Below, piece after piece: positions 48,457 to 60,026 of a stretch of DNA of 64,000 nucleotides. The DNA is from Streptomyces cinnamoneus (GTDB lineage: Bacteria; Actinomycetota; Actinomycetes; Streptomycetales; Streptomycetaceae): NCBI RefSeq assembly GCF_002939475.1, contig NZ_PKFQ01000001.1, positions 3,097,001 through 3,161,000 on the forward strand, read 5' to 3'. The position numbers and the translations under genes were made by a program. Every line of letters begins with the position of its first letter. Position 1 is the first letter of the stretch. Below the pieces are notes generated by a model that saw nothing but the letters and a program-made list of their open reading frames with translations, had not been told where the DNA came from and made no database searches.

Positions 48457-48870
48457 TCAGGAGGCCTCGCACGCCGCCGCGACCGCGAGGCTGTCCTCGT
48501 AGACGTGGAAGCGCGTGATCAGGCCGTCCTCGACCGTCAGCCGCATCGCGAAGGGCACCCGGAAGGACTTGCCGGTGAACCGGACGGTCCCGGCCAGCCA
48601 GCCCGTCAGGACCGCTTCCGCGCCGTCCACGACGAACGACTCGACGCTGTTGCCCTCGTCCGGCGCCACTCCGGCGGCCAGGTCGCGCCAGTGGTCTGCC
48701 ACGTCCGCGCGCGTGGAGCGCGGCCGGATCCACGGGACGGCCGGGTTCTCGGCGATCAGCCAGTCGACCGTGCCGGCGAACAGGGCGGCCGTGCGCTCCG
48801 GGTCGCCCTCCAACCGGCGGGCCAGGAATTCCTCGACTGTCGCGCGCGTGCTCACGCTGCTGTTCGTCAT
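48457..48870 (-). CDS. SnoaL-like (NTF2-fold) protein
   Basis: A 137-residue protein of the NTF2/SnoaL superfamily. The conserved features are an N-terminal helix (ATVEEFLARRLEGDPERTAA), a FAGTVDWLIAENP turn and the C-terminal strands ending ITRFHVYEDSLAVAAACEAS. Such folds include ketosteroid isomerases and polyketide cyclases; the substrate is not visible here. The ATG at the MTNSSVSTRAT start is chosen over an upstream in-frame ATG because of a purine-rich site before it. It converges on the small secreted protein gene, six nucleotides apart. Confidence 0.75.
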   Translation of the reverse strand: MTNSSVSTRATVEEFLARRLEGDPERTAALFAGTVDWLIAENPAVPWIRPRSTRADVADHWRDLAAGVAPDEGNSVESFVVDGAEAVLTGWLAGTVRFTGKSFRVPFAMRLTVEDGLITRFHVYEDSLAVAAACEAS

Positions 48871-48954
48871 GCCCCGATCCTGCGCGAGGGCGGCGCGGCG
48901 GTCGATTACCCCGGAGGTCATGCGCCCCACCGGTCACGAACCGCCCTTGGCGGC

Positions 48955-49818
48955 TCAGGAGCCGTGGCCCGCCATCCGCTCCAGGCGGCTGATGCGCTCC
49001 GTCATCGGCGGGTGCGTGGAGAACAGCTTCGTCATGCCCTCCCCCGCCCGGAACGGGTTCGCGATCATCATGTGGCTCGCCGTCTCCAGGCGCGGCTCCG
49101 GCGGCAGCGGCAGGCGCTGCGTGCCAGCTTCCAGCTTGCGCAGGGCGGCGGCCAGGGCGAGGGGGTCACCGGTCAGCCGGGCGCCGGAGGCGTCGGCCTC
49201 GTACTCGCGGGACCGGCTGACGGCGAGCTGGATGAGGGAGGCCGCGACGGGGCCGAGGAGCATGATCATGATCATGCCGAAGATCCCCGGGCCCTCGTCG
49301 TCGTCGGAGCGGCCGAAGGGGATCAGCCAGGCGAAGTTCACCAGGAACATCACCACCGAGGCGAGGGCGCCCGCGACGGAGGAGATGAGGATGTCGCGGT
49401 TGTAGACGTGGCTCAGCTCGTGGCCGATGACGCCGCGCAGCTCGCGCTCGTCGAGCAGGCGCAGGATGCCCTCGGTGCAGCAGACCGCGGCGTTGCGCGG
49501 GTTGCGGCCCGTGGCGAAGGCGTTGGGGGCCTCGGTCGGGGAGATGTACAGCCGGGGCATGGGCTGCCGCGCGGCCGTGGAGAGCTCGCGCACCATGCGG
49601 TAGAGCTGGGGCGCCTCGAACTCGCTCACGGGCCGGGCCCGCATCGCGCGCAGGGCCAGCTTGTCGCTGTTCCAGTAGGCGTAGGCGTTGGTGCCGAGCG
49701 CCACCAGGACCGCGACGATCAGGCCGGTGCGCCCGAAGACGCTGCCGATGACGATGATGAGCGCGGACAGCCCTCCGAGGAGGACGGCGGTCCTGAGCCC
49801 GTTGTGCCGGCGGTGCAC
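48955..49818 (-). CDS. htpX: HtpX-like membrane zinc protease
   Basis: An M48-family quality-control protease, 287 residues. It has two N-terminal membrane segments, the HELSH zinc motif, two more hydrophobic segments and a third ligand Glu in [10 protein letters not shown]. The GTG start gives [14 protein letters not shown]. It lies downstream of nuoN after 141 nt that contain an inverted repeat, and the gene order next to nuoN is shared with S. coelicolor as I recall it. Confidence 0.92.
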   Translation of the reverse strand: MHRRHNGLRTAVLLGGLSALIIVIGSVFGRTGLIVAVLVALGTNAYAYWNSDKLALRAMRARPVSEFEAPQLYRMVRELSTAARQPMPRLYISPTEAPNAFATGRNPRNAAVCCTEGILRLLDERELRGVIGHELSHVYNRDILISSVAGALASVVMFLVNFAWLIPFGRSDDDEGPGIFGMIMIMLLGPVAASLIQLAVSRSREYEADASGARLTGDPLALAAALRKLEAGTQRLPLPPEPRLETASHMMIANPFRAGEGMTKLFSTHPPMTERISRLERMAGHGS

Positions 49819-49852
49819 GGTACGCCCTCCAGACGGTGCGGCGGGGGACCCC

Positions 49853-49883
49853 TTGAACCAGTGGAACCTTTCGAACTGGTCAA
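49853..49883. repeat. Inverted repeat between nuoN and htpX
   Basis: TTGAACCAGT and ACTGGTCAA (one base shorter) are separated by 12 nt, 35 nt upstream of htpX. It could be an operator for htpX or a weak terminator for nuoN. Confidence 0.4.
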
Positions 49884-49959
49884 CGCCAGATGAGTGCCGC
49901 TAGTTCCCTTGTGCACGGGGGCCGGGCCGCGCCGACCGGGTGAAACCCTCCCGTACGCC

Positions 49960-51500
49960 CTACAGCAGCGCCTGCGAGGCGAAGCGCAGGACCAGCTGCG
50001 GGGCGCCGGAGAGGGCCACGCCCAGGACGGCGGCCAGGGCGATGGCCGTCGCGAGCGGCGCCGGCACGCGCGGCGCCGGCTCGGCGGGGGCTTCGGCCGC
50101 GCCTTCCGCGGCGCCCTCCGCCGTGCCCTCCGGGCTGCGGAAGAGGACCGCCGTCCACTGGAGGTAGTAGTACAGCGCGATCACGACGTTGACGGCCATG
50201 ACCACCGCCAGCCAGCCCAGCCCCGCGTCGACGGCCGCCGAGAAGACGGTGACCTTGGCGAAGAGGCCGATGATCCCCGGCGGCAGACCCGCCAGACACA
50301 GCAGGAAGAAGCCCTGGGCGAGGGCGGCGGCGGGCCGGCGGGCGTACAGGCCGCGGTAGTCGTCGATCCGGTTGGCCGGGCTCGTACGGGCCACCAGCGC
50401 GGCGACGGCGAAGGCGCCGAGGTTCACGGCCGCGTACATCAGGGCGTAGGCGACGGTGGAGCCGATGGCGCGCCCGGGGTCGTCGGCGTAGCCCGCCGCG
50501 GCGATGGGGACGAGCAGGTAACCCGCCTGGCCCACGGAGGACCAGGCCAGCAGGCGTACGGCGCTGTGCTCGCGGTCCGGGCGCTGCCGCAGCGCGGCGA
50601 CGTTGCCGGCGGTCATGGTGAGGGCGGCGAGGACGGCCAGGGCCGGGCCCCACACGTCGGCGTAGGAGGGGAAGGCGACGACGGCGACGAGGATGACGCC
50701 GGTGAAGCCGACCGCCTTGCCGACGACCGACAGGTAGGCGGCGATCGGCAGCGGCGCGCCCACATAGGTGTCGGGCACCCAGAAGTGGAAGGGGACGGCC
50801 GCGGTCTTGAAGGCGAAGCCGACGAGCGTGAGGGCCACGCCCGCCTGCGCCAGCGTGGCCAGGCGCGGGTCCACGCCCGTGAGGCCGTCCGCGACCTCCG
50901 TCAGGTGCAGGGTGCCGGTGGCCGCGTAGACGAAGCTGACGCCGAGCAGCGTGACGGCCGTCGCGGTGACGGAGGAGAGGAAGAACTTCAGCGCCGCCTC
51001 GGAGGAGCGGCGGTCGCCGCGTCGCAGGCCGACGAGGGCGAACGCGGGCAGCGAGGCCACTTCGAGGGCCACGACGAGCGTCGCGAGGTCGCGGGAGGCG
51101 GGCAGCAGGGCGGCACCGGCGGCCGAGGACAGCAGCAGGAACCAGAACTCCCCGGCGGGAAGTCCGAGGTCGGCGATCGCGCTGACGGACAGCAGCGCGG
51201 TCAGCAGGGCGCCGCCGAGCACCAGGAACTGGATGACCAGCGTGAAGTGGTCGGCCGCGTAGCTGCAGGCGTGGCCGCTCGTGCCGGGCCCCGTCAGACA
51301 GAACGTCGAACGGTCACCGCCCAGCAGCGGCAGCAGCGAGAGCCCGGCCAGCACGAGGCCCCCGACGGCGATCCGGCCGAGGAGCGGCTTGCGCTCCTCG
51401 GGCAGGAACAGGTCGGCGACGAGGATCACCAGCGCCACGACGGCCGTGACGGTGGGCGGGGCGATGGCGAGCCAGTCGACGGACTGGACCAGGGAGCCCA

Positions 51501-51501
<1 letters not shown>
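49960..51501 (-). CDS. nuoN: NADH dehydrogenase-like subunit N
   Basis: An antiporter-like proton-pumping membrane subunit of 513 residues with about 14 segments. The region KFFLSSVTATAVTLLGVSFV and the AFKTAAVPFHFWVPDTYVGA loop contain the family Lys and His. It ends the operon, overlapping nuoM by ATGA. A Pro- and Ala-rich insertion (EGTAEGAAEGAAEAPAEPAP) lies near the C-terminus. Confidence 0.94.
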
Positions 51502-53063
<1,562 letters not shown>

Positions 53064-53065
53064 GG

Positions 53066-55057
53066 TCAGGCTCCGGTGGCGACGAGAACGGCGGCGACGG
53101 CCAGCACGACGGAGCCTGCGAGCAGGGCGCCGAGGTAGGTCTGCACATTGCCGGTCTGGGCCCGGCGCACGGCGGCGCCGAGCAGGCGGGGGGCGGTGCC
53201 GGCACCGCGCACGTAGGCGTCGACGACCTCGCGGTCGAGGAAGCGTACGAGCCGGGCGGCGCCACGCGTGGGCCGGACGAAGAGCGCGGAGTACACGGCG
53301 TCGAGGTGGAAGCCGGTGACCGCGTGGCGGTGCAGGGGGCCCAGGAGGACCCGGCCGGGGTCGGCGGGGTCCGGGGCGCCCGCGATACCGCCGTAGGCGG
53401 CCTCGTGGGTGGCGATGGTCTCTTCCTCGGAGACGTAGGGGGCGGCCTCCGGGTCCGCGGCGACGGCGCCGAGCGGGGTGCGGGCCGCGGCGGCGCTCGT
53501 CTGCCGCCACGCGGCGTACATCACGAGCAGGCCGGCGAGGGCGCAGCCGGTGGAGAGGACGGAGGTGGTGAGCGCGGGGGTCAGCGAGCGCCCGTCGAAC
53601 CAGCGGGGCAGCTTCCAGGCGGCCAAGCCCAGGGCGACGGTCGGCAGGAACAGCACCCACAGCACCCCGTTCATGGCCAGCGGCTCGCGGCCGTGGTCGG
53701 GGGCCTCGGTGCCCTTGCCGTGGAAGGCCAGCAGCCACAGCCGGGTGGCGTAGGCGGCGGTGAGGAGGGCGGTGAGCAACCCGGCGACGAGGACGGTCCA
53801 GCCGACCGCGCCCGGGATGCCGGGGCTGTGGCCGGTGGCGGCGTGCTCGGCGGCGCCGAGGACGGCCTCCTTGGAGAAGAAGCCGCTGAACGGGGGGATG
53901 GCGGCGAGCGCCAGGAGGGCGACGGTCATCGTCCAGTAGGCGTCGGGGACGCGCCGCGCGAGCCCCTTCATCCGGGCCATGGCGGCCAGGGAGTTCGTAC
54001 CGGCGGCGTGGATGATCACGCCCGCCCCGAGGAAGAGGAGCGCCTTGAACGCGCCGTGCGAGATGAGGTGGAAGACGGCGGCCCCGCGGTCGCCGACGGC
54101 CAGGGCTCCGGTCATGTAGCCGAGCTGGCCGACGGTCGAGTAGGCGAGGACGCGCTTGACGTCGTCCTGGGCGAGCGCGGCGAGCGCCGAGCCGACCATC
54201 GTGACGGCGGCCATCACGGCCAGGACGACGAGGGCCGCCGCCGAGGCGGTGAAGACGGGGAGGAGACGGGCGACGAGGTAGACGCCGGCCGCGACCATCG
54301 TCGCGGCGTGGATCAGCGCGGACACCGGCGTGGGGCCGGCCATCGCGTCGGGCAGCCACGTGTGCAGGGGGAACTGCGCGGACTTGCCCGCGACGCCGGC
54401 GAGGAGCAGCAGCGCCACGAGGGTGGGGTGCTGGATGTCGCCGGCGACGGCGGCGCTGAGGATGCCGTTGATCCGGAACGTTCCGGCGTCGGCGGCGAGC
54501 GCGAAGACGCCGATCAGGAAGGGCACGTCGCCGAGCTTGGTGACCAGGAACGCCTTGAGCGAGGCGGCGCGGGCGGCCTCGGTCTCCCAGTAGTGGCCGA
54601 CGAGGAAGTACGAGCAGATGCCCATGATCTCCCAGCCGACCAGCAGCACCATCAGGTCGCCGGAGTAGACGACGAGCAGCATGGCGGAGGTGAAGAGGGA
54701 GACGAGCGCGGCGTAGGAGGGGTAGCGCGGATCGTCGCGCAGGTAGGCGGTCGAGTACAGCTGCACACAGGTGGCGACGACGCCGACGAGCACGGCGACC
54801 AGGACGGCGAAGCCGTCGAGGTGCAGGGCGAGGTCGATCGGCACGGACCCGGTGGGGGTGAGCCGCGTGGCGGCGTCGAGGGCCTCGCCGCCGCCCTGCC
54901 GCCAGGCCACGGCCACCGCGAGCACGGCGGACAGGGCGGTGGGCAGCACGGCGAGGGGCCGCACGAAACCGGGGCCGCGGCGGCCGGCCATGAGGCCGGC
55001 GACGGCGCCGAGGAAGGGCAGCAGGGGGACGAGAACGGCGGTGGTCGTGGTGCTCAC
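53066..55057 (-). CDS. nuoL: NADH dehydrogenase-like subunit L
   Basis: A 663-residue antiporter-like subunit with the long C-terminal lateral helix region. Key motifs are [40 protein letters not shown] and [18 protein letters not shown]. The GTG overlaps the nuoK stop (GTGA). Confidence 0.95.
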   Translation of the reverse strand: MSTTTTAVLVPLLPFLGAVAGLMAGRRGPGFVRPLAVLPTALSAVLAVAVAWRQGGGEALDAATRLTPTGSVPIDLALHLDGFAVLVAVLVGVVATCVQLYSTAYLRDDPRYPSYAALVSLFTSAMLLVVYSGDLMVLLVGWEIMGICSYFLVGHYWETEAARAASLKAFLVTKLGDVPFLIGVFALAADAGTFRINGILSAAVAGDIQHPTLVALLLLAGVAGKSAQFPLHTWLPDAMAGPTPVSALIHAATMVAAGVYLVARLLPVFTASAAALVVLAVMAAVTMVGSALAALAQDDVKRVLAYSTVGQLGYMTGALAVGDRGAAVFHLISHGAFKALLFLGAGVIIHAAGTNSLAAMARMKGLARRVPDAYWTMTVALLALAAIPPFSGFFSKEAVLGAAEHAATGHSPGIPGAVGWTVLVAGLLTALLTAAYATRLWLLAFHGKGTEAPDHGREPLAMNGVLWVLFLPTVALGLAAWKLPRWFDGRSLTPALTTSVLSTGCALAGLLVMYAAWRQTSAAAARTPLGAVAADPEAAPYVSEEETIATHEAAYGGIAGAPDPADPGRVLLGPLHRHAVTGFHLDAVYSALFVRPTRGAARLVRFLDREVVDAYVRGAGTAPRLLGAAVRRAQTGNVQTYLGALLAGSVVLAVAAVLVATGA

Positions 55058-55419
55058 GCGGCGGCCTCGGCCTTCTCGTCGCGGTCTGCGGATGCGGTTC
55101 CGGGGGCGGGGGTGTCCTCGTTCAGGTCGCGCAGGCGGTCGACGTCGGCGGTGCCGCGGTTGCGGTACACGAGCAGGACGATCGCCAGGCCGATGCCGAT
55201 CTCGGCGGCGGCGATGGCGATGGTGAAGAGGGTGAGCGCCTGGCCGGCGTGGAGCGTGTCGCGCAGCCACACGTCGAAGGCGACGAGGTTGAGGTTGACG
55301 GCGTTGAGCATCAGCTCGACGGACATCAGCACGAGGATCGCGTTGCGCCGGGCGAGCACGCCGTAGAGGCCCACGCAGAACAGGAGGGCGGCGAGGACGG
55401 CGGCGTAGACGAGGTGCAT
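55054..55419 (-). CDS. nuoK: NADH dehydrogenase-like subunit K
   Basis: A 121-residue subunit with three membrane helices. The conserved Glu residues lie in [17 protein letters not shown] and [18 protein letters not shown] polar tail of about 25 residues follows. It overlaps nuoJ by ATGA. Confidence 0.94.
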   Translation of the reverse strand: MHLVYAAVLAALLFCVGLYGVLARRNAILVLMSVELMLNAVNLNLVAFDVWLRDTLHAGQALTLFTIAIAAAEIGIGLAIVLLVYRNRGTADVDRLRDLNEDTPAPGTASADRDEKAEAAA

Positions 55420-56012
55420 CAGCGCTGCTCCCCTTCTCGGTTCCCCTTGCGGGAGAGGACGATCGCGCCGACGAGCGCGGCGAGCAGCAGCACGGACAGC
55501 GCCTCGAACGGCAGCACCCAGTGCCGGAAGAGGATCTCTCCGGTGACCTCGGTGGAGCCCTGGGGCGAGCCCCGCAGGTCGATCCAGGTGGTGCGGAAGG
55601 CGTCGACGACCACCCAGACGAGCGAGGCCGCCGCGGCGACGGCCACGGCGAGCGCGGCCCAGCGGTTGCCCGAGTCGGCGTCCGGGGAGCGGCCGATGGG
55701 GGCCCTGGTGAGCATCAGCCCGAAGAGGAGGAGCACCACGACGGAGCCGACGTAGATCAGCACCTGGACCCAGGCGATGAACTCCGCCGACAGCAGCAGG
55801 TACTCCACGGCGAGCCCGCCGAGGGCCACCACCAGCCACAGGGCGGCGTGCACCAGCTGCTTGGTGGTGACGGTCACGAGGGCCGCGCCGAGGGTGACGA
55901 CGCCGACCAGGAGGAAGACGACCTCGACCCCCGACGGGGAGAGGAAGCCGTGCGTCTGGGCGGCGGCGAGCGCGGTGGCGCCGGTGCCGGCGCCGGTTCC
56001 GATGCCGGTCAT
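55419..56012 (-). CDS. nuoJ: NADH dehydrogenase-like subunit J
   Basis: A 197-residue subunit with five membrane helices. [40 protein letters not shown] and MLTRAP identify it. It overlaps nuoI by ATGA and nuoK by ATGA. Confidence 0.94.
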   Translation of the reverse strand: MTGIGTGAGTGATALAAAQTHGFLSPSGVEVVFLLVGVVTLGAALVTVTTKQLVHAALWLVVALGGLAVEYLLLSAEFIAWVQVLIYVGSVVVLLLFGLMLTRAPIGRSPDADSGNRWAALAVAVAAAASLVWVVVDAFRTTWIDLRGSPQGSTEVTGEILFRHWVLPFEALSVLLLAALVGAIVLSRKGNREGEQR

Positions 56013-56560
56013 GCCTCTCCTTCCTTCTCCTGCTCCTGGGCCTGCGCGGCCAGCTTCTCGGCGGTCTTGCGGGCCGCCGCGATCTCCTTGGGCTCCTCGG
56101 CCGCCGGGTCGAGCGCGGGCGGCTCGGGGACGGTCCACATCCACTCGCGGAGCTTGTCCCGCTCGTGGGTGAGCTCGGCGATGTCGGTCTCGGCGTACTC
56201 GAACTCCGGCGACCAGAACAACGCGTCGAAGGGGCACACCTCGATGCAGATGCCGCAGTACATGCAGAGCGAGAAGTCGATCGCGAAGCGGTCGAGGACG
56301 TTGCGGCTGCGCTCGCGCCCGCCGGGGGCGGCCGGGGGCATCGTCTCTTTGTGGCTGTCGATGTAGATGCACCAGTCCGGGCACTCGCGGGCGCACAGCA
56401 TGCAGACCGTGCAGTTCTCCTCGAAGAGCCCGATGACGCCGCGCGTGCGGGGCGGCAGCTGGGGCTGGACCTCGGGGTACTGCGCGGTGCGCGAGCGACG
56501 GGTCATGGTGCGCAGGGTGACGGCCAGGCCCTTGGCCAGGCCGGAGCCGGGGACGCCCAC
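56009..56560 (-). CDS. nuoI: NADH dehydrogenase-like subunit I (two 4Fe-4S clusters)
   Basis: A 183-residue ferredoxin-type subunit. Two cluster motifs are intact: Cys50, 53, 56, 60 ([12 protein letters not shown]) and Cys99, 102, 105, 109 ([12 protein letters not shown]). These bind clusters N6a and N6b in complex I and would pass electrons to NuoB. A Glu- and Ala-rich tail of about 45 residues is extra. The GTG start overlaps the nuoH stop (TAGTG). Confidence 0.95.
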   Translation of the reverse strand: MGVPGSGLAKGLAVTLRTMTRRSRTAQYPEVQPQLPPRTRGVIGLFEENCTVCMLCARECPDWCIYIDSHKETMPPAAPGGRERSRNVLDRFAIDFSLCMYCGICIEVCPFDALFWSPEFEYAETDIAELTHERDKLREWMWTVPEPPALDPAAEEPKEIAAARKTAEKLAAQAQEQEKEGEA

Positions 56561-57528
56561 TACTGGATCACCACCTTGACGATGCCGGTCAGCGCGATCT
56601 GCGCGAGGGCGAGCGGGATGAGGACGGTCCAGGCCAGCTTCTGGAGCTGGTCCTCGCGCAGGCGCGGGTAGCTCACGCGCAGCCAGATCACGACGAAGGC
56701 GAGGAGCGCCGTCTTCAGCAGCGTCCACACCCAGCCCAGGCCATCGGCCCCGAGGGGGCCGTGCCAGCCGCCGAGGAAGAGGACGGTCGTCAGACCGCAC
56801 AGGACGACGATGCCCGCGTACTCGGCGAGGAGGAACATCGCGAAGCGCAGACCGGTGTACTCGGTGTACGCACCGAAGATGATCTCCGAGTCGGCCACGG
56901 GCATGTCGAAGGGCGGCCGTTGCAGCTCGGCGAGGCCGGCCGTGAAGAACACCAGGCCGCCGACGATCTGCCACGGCACCCACCACCAGTGGAAGGCGTC
57001 GACGATGCCGGGCAGCGACACGGTGCCCGCCGCCATGGCGACGGAGGCCGCGGCCAGCAGCATCGGCAGCTCGTAGGCCAGCAGCTGCGCGGCGGTGCGC
57101 AGGCCGCCGAGGAGGGAGAACTTGTTGGCCGACGCCCAGCCGGCCATCAGCGAACCGAGCACGCCCACGCCCATGACGGCCAGGACGTAGAAGATGCCGG
57201 CGTCGACGAACTGGCCGACGGCGTTGCCGGGGCCGAAGGGGATCGCGACGAGGACGAGGAGGTAGGGCAGCAGGGCCACAGCGGGGGCGAGCTGGAAGAT
57301 CCGCCGGTCCGCGTCGGCGGGGACGACGTCCTCCTTCTGCGCGAACTTCACACCGTCCGCGACGAGCTGCGCCCAGCCGTGGAAGCCGCCGGCGTACATC
57401 GGCCCGAGCCGGCCCTGCATGTGGGCCATCACCTTGTGCTCGGTCTGCCCGATGGCCAGCGGCAGCACGAGGAAGGCGACGAGGACGGCGAGGAGGCGCA
57501 GCACGACGTCGAGAGTGTCGCTGCTCAT
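56560..57528 (-). CDS. nuoH: NADH dehydrogenase-like subunit H
   Basis: A 322-residue membrane subunit that in complex I forms part of the quinone chamber. Conserved segments are [40 protein letters not shown] and [20 protein letters not shown]. The overlap with nuoC (ATGA) shows coupling. Confidence 0.95.
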   Translation of the reverse strand: MSSDTLDVVLRLLAVLVAFLVLPLAIGQTEHKVMAHMQGRLGPMYAGGFHGWAQLVADGVKFAQKEDVVPADADRRIFQLAPAVALLPYLLVLVAIPFGPGNAVGQFVDAGIFYVLAVMGVGVLGSLMAGWASANKFSLLGGLRTAAQLLAYELPMLLAAASVAMAAGTVSLPGIVDAFHWWWVPWQIVGGLVFFTAGLAELQRPPFDMPVADSEIIFGAYTEYTGLRFAMFLLAEYAGIVVLCGLTTVLFLGGWHGPLGADGLGWVWTLLKTALLAFVVIWLRVSYPRLREDQLQKLAWTVLIPLALAQIALTGIVKVVIQ

Positions 57529-58832
57529 GCGGGGTCGCCTCCGGCGGGGTTCGTGTCGTCGTGGTCGGGCTCGTCCCCCGGCCGGTCGGCGGGGCGGTCG
57601 GCTGCGCGGTCGGCTGCGCCGGGCTCCGTCCCGGTCGCGGGCTCGGGCTTCGGCTCAGGCTTCGGCTCCGTGCCGGGCTCCGTCCCGGTCGCGGGCTCGG
57701 GCTTCGGCTCAGGCTTCGGCTCCGTGCCGGGCTCAGCCCCGGTCGCGGGCTTGGCCTTCGGCTCGGGTGCCGCCTCCGCTTCCGGCTTCTCGTCGAAGGC
57801 CGGGCGGGCGTGGTGCCACGGGGCGTCGGACGAGCGCGGGGCCGGGCGGGGACGGGTGGGTCCGGTCTCGTCGGTGGCGGGTTGCTGGCTCGCCGAACCC
57901 TCGCTCGCGCTCCGCGCACGACGCGGCGCCGGCGCGGCACCCTCCGCCTGACTCGCCGAACCCTCGCTCACGCTACGCGTACGACGCGGGGCAGGCGCCT
58001 CCGACGGGACCTGACTCGCCGAACCCTCCGCCGCGCTCCGCGCACGACGCGGCGCCGGCGCGGCACCCTCCGCCTGACTCGCCGAACCCTCGCTCACGCT
58101 GCGGGCGCGGCGGACCGGGCGGTCGCCGGCGGCTCGGGGGGTGCGGGCAGGGCGGGCCGGGGCCGGGGGGAGCTGGCCCTTGAGGGGGCCCCACTCGTTG
58201 GGGTCGGGGACACCCGGCGGCAGCATCTGGCGGCGCTTGGGGCCGCCCTCCGCCGGCTCGCCCGGCTCCTTCGCGCCCGGCCACGCCTTGACCACGCGCG
58301 CGGCCAGGACGAAGTCCTTGCGCAGCGGGTGGCCCTCGAAGCTGTCGGGGAGCAGGAGCGGCACCAGGTGCGGGTGGCCGGGGAAGTCGATGCCGAACAT
58401 CTCGTGCGTCTCGCGCTCGTGCCAGGCCGCCCCGGCGTAGACGTCCACGGCGGTGGGCAGCGCGGGGGCCTCGTGCGGCACGGTGGTGCGCACCAGCAGG
58501 CGGCGCACGCCCTGTCGGCCCCCGGGTCCGGGCAGCGCGGCGACGTGCGCGCTCACGCGGAAGCCCGTACCGGGCTCGTCGACCGCGCTCAGCCAGTCGA
58601 AGAACGTGCAGCCGACGACGTCGCGCGCCGTTTCGAGCGCGGAGAGCCACGCCTGCGCGGGCACGTCGACCGTGAGCAGGTCGTACGCCTCCTCGGCGGT
58701 CGCGCCCTCGCCGAACAGCTCGACGACGCCGCGCGGCAGCCAGCCCACGGGCACCTCGGGCGCCGGCTCCGGTGTCGGCTCGGGCGTCACCTCGGCCGGC
58801 TGCTCGGGCGTCGGCTCGGTCGGCTCGCTCAT
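57525..58832 (-). CDS. nuoC: NADH dehydrogenase-like subunit C with long repeat-rich C-terminus
   Basis: A 435-residue protein. Residues 35-190 are the 30-kDa (NuoC) domain: [32 protein letters not shown] and [13 protein letters not shown] are conserved. The rest, about 240 residues, is low complexity: four 21-residue units of the [12 protein letters not shown] type (residues about 232-315) and 18-residue Pro/Glu/Lys units (about 361-405), seen in DNA as 63-bp and 54-bp repeats. No NuoD domain is fused here, unlike the NuoCD of some bacteria. It overlaps nuoB and nuoH by ATGA. Confidence 0.9.
   Translation of the reverse strand: MSEPTEPTPEQPAEVTPEPTPEPAPEVPVGWLPRGVVELFGEGATAEEAYDLLTVDVPAQAWLSALETARDVVGCTFFDWLSAVDEPGTGFRVSAHVAALPGPGGRQGVRRLLVRTTVPHEAPALPTAVDVYAGAAWHERETHEMFGIDFPGHPHLVPLLLPDSFEGHPLRKDFVLAARVVKAWPGAKEPGEPAEGGPKRRQMLPPGVPDPNEWGPLKGQLPPAPARPARTPRAAGDRPVRRARSVSEGSASQAEGAAPAPRRARSAAEGSASQVPSEAPAPRRTRSVSEGSASQAEGAAPAPRRARSASEGSASQQPATDETGPTRPRPAPRSSDAPWHHARPAFDEKPEAEAAPEPKAKPATGAEPGTEPKPEPKPEPATGTEPGTEPKPEPKPEPATGTEPGAADRAADRPADRPGDEPDHDDTNPAGGDPA
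57618..57750 (-). repeat. 54-bp tandem repeats in nuoC
   Basis: Unit starts lie at 57618, 57672 and 57726, exactly 54 bp apart. The first two are nearly identical; the third is partial and diverged. They encode Pro-Glu-Lys-rich 18-residue units. Confidence 0.9.
57889..58140 (-). repeat. 63-bp tandem repeats in nuoC
   Basis: Four units start at 57889, 57952, 58015 and 58078, each 63 bp apart. Copies 1 and 3, and 2 and 4, are most alike. They encode a 21-residue unit with the SEGSAS core. Confidence 0.9.
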
Positions 58833-59446
58833 CGCTCCGTCTCCCCGGAGTCCTGCGTGGCGCCCGGCGCCGGCGGGGGGCTCACCAGGCCGCTGCGGAG
58901 CTCCGCGACCGAGGCCCGGCCGCCCCCGGCGGAGCCGTAGCGCTCGCCGAGCGACTCCTGCGCGATCTTCTCCTGAAGCTTGATGATCCCCTGGAGCAGC
59001 GCCTCCGGCCGCGGCGGGCAGCCGGGCACGTACACGTCCACGGGAATGATCTGGTCGACGCCCTTGGTCACCGAGTACGAGTCCCAGTAGGGCCCGCCGC
59101 AGTTCGAGCAGGCGCCGAAGGAGATCACGTACTTCGGCTCGGGCATCTGCTCGTACAGCCGCTTCACGGCGGGCGCCATCTTGTCCGTCACCGTGCCGGA
59201 GACGATCATGAGGTCGGCCTGGCGGGGGCCCGGCGCGAAGGGGATGACGCCGAGGCGGATGAAGTCGTGCCGCGCCATCGAGGCCGCGATGAACTCGATC
59301 GCGCAGCAGGCCAGCCCGAAGTTGAAGACCCACAGGCTGTAGCGGCGGCCCCAGTTCAGGACGACCTTCATCGGCTCGGGGGCCAGCCGGGCCAGCGGAC
59401 CGAGCCGGCGGGGCTCGGGAAGGTCGACGGACGGTGTCACGTCCAT
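58829..59446 (-). CDS. nuoB: NADH dehydrogenase-like subunit B
   Basis: A 205-residue subunit that holds the terminal N2 4Fe-4S cluster in complex I. The four expected ligands are present: Cys47-Cys48 (LACCAIEF), Cys113 (GACSNCGGP) and Cys143 (PGCPPRP). A Gly- and Pro-rich tail of about 45 residues follows. ATG (GAAGGG nine bases before) is chosen; a GTG two codons later, overlapping the nuoA stop as GTGA, is a real alternative. Confidence 0.94.
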   Translation of the reverse strand: MDVTPSVDLPEPRRLGPLARLAPEPMKVVLNWGRRYSLWVFNFGLACCAIEFIAASMARHDFIRLGVIPFAPGPRQADLMIVSGTVTDKMAPAVKRLYEQMPEPKYVISFGACSNCGGPYWDSYSVTKGVDQIIPVDVYVPGCPPRPEALLQGIIKLQEKIAQESLGERYGSAGGGRASVAELRSGLVSPPPAPGATQDSGETER

Positions 59447-59853
59447 TCCAGGACGCCCTTCTTCCATGCGTACAACAGGCCCACGGCGAGGAAGCCGAGG
59501 AAGATGAACATCTCCACGAGCGTCGCTCCGCCGAAGCCCGGCGCGGCGAACACCGTCGCCCAGGGGAACAGGAAGATCGAGTCCACCGCGAAGATCACGT
59601 AGAGGAAGGCGTAGACGTAGTAGCGCACCTGGGTGTGCGCCCAGCCCTCGCCGACCGGGTCCACGCCGCACTCGTACGTCAGCAGCTTCTCTGGCGTCGG
59701 CACCACCGGCCGCAGCAGTCGCCCGGCCGTGAAGGCGACGGCGACGAAGAGCACGCCGACGACGGCGAGCACTCCGACCACCGCATAGCCGTGGAAGTAG
59801 TCCGCCGCGAGCTGGACATCGGCGCTACTGGTGCGCACGGTTGCCTCCGGCAC
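59437..59853 (-). CDS. nuoA: NADH dehydrogenase-like subunit A
   Basis: A 138-residue subunit with three membrane helices. Conserved parts are [20 protein letters not shown] and [20 protein letters not shown]. The GTG ([14 protein letters not shown]) follows GAGGGGCGG. It is the first gene of the ten-gene operon and is divergent from the first sensor kinase. Confidence 0.93.
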   Translation of the reverse strand: MPEATVRTSSADVQLAADYFHGYAVVGVLAVVGVLFVAVAFTAGRLLRPVVPTPEKLLTYECGVDPVGEGWAHTQVRYYVYAFLYVIFAVDSIFLFPWATVFAAPGFGGATLVEMFIFLGFLAVGLLYAWKKGVLEWT

Positions 59854-59950
59854 GTCCGCCCCTCGCTCCCTGTCCTGTTTGTTCGACGATCTGTACGCAC
59901 GCGAGTCTAGGCCCTGCCGACGCCCGGGTGAGCAGCGCTGTCCGGCCGGA

Positions 59951-59968
59951 GGTGGGGATATCCCCACC
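59951..59968. promoter_or_regulatory. Inverted repeat between nuoA and sensor kinase 1
   Basis: GGTGGGG-ATAT-CCCCACC is a perfect 18-nt palindrome. It lies 59 nt before the kinase start and 98 nt before nuoA. A matching 7-4-7 repeat precedes sensor kinase 2. It is a candidate site for the neighbouring NarL-type regulator. Confidence 0.6.
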
Positions 59969-60026
59969 CACCGGCACCCACGACCCCCATGGCGGCGCCC
60001 CGCCCGGCCGGGGCAGGCTTGGGCGT

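Noticed and set aside
53306..55366. Long plus-strand frames opposite nuoL, nuoM and nuoH
   Set aside because: They mirror well-supported nuo genes and have biased, low-complexity translations without ribosome-binding sites.
56009..57940. A 643-codon minus-strand frame extending nuoI upstream through nuoH
   Set aside because: Only the last 183 codons resemble NuoI; the rest is an out-of-frame reading of nuoH and nuoC.
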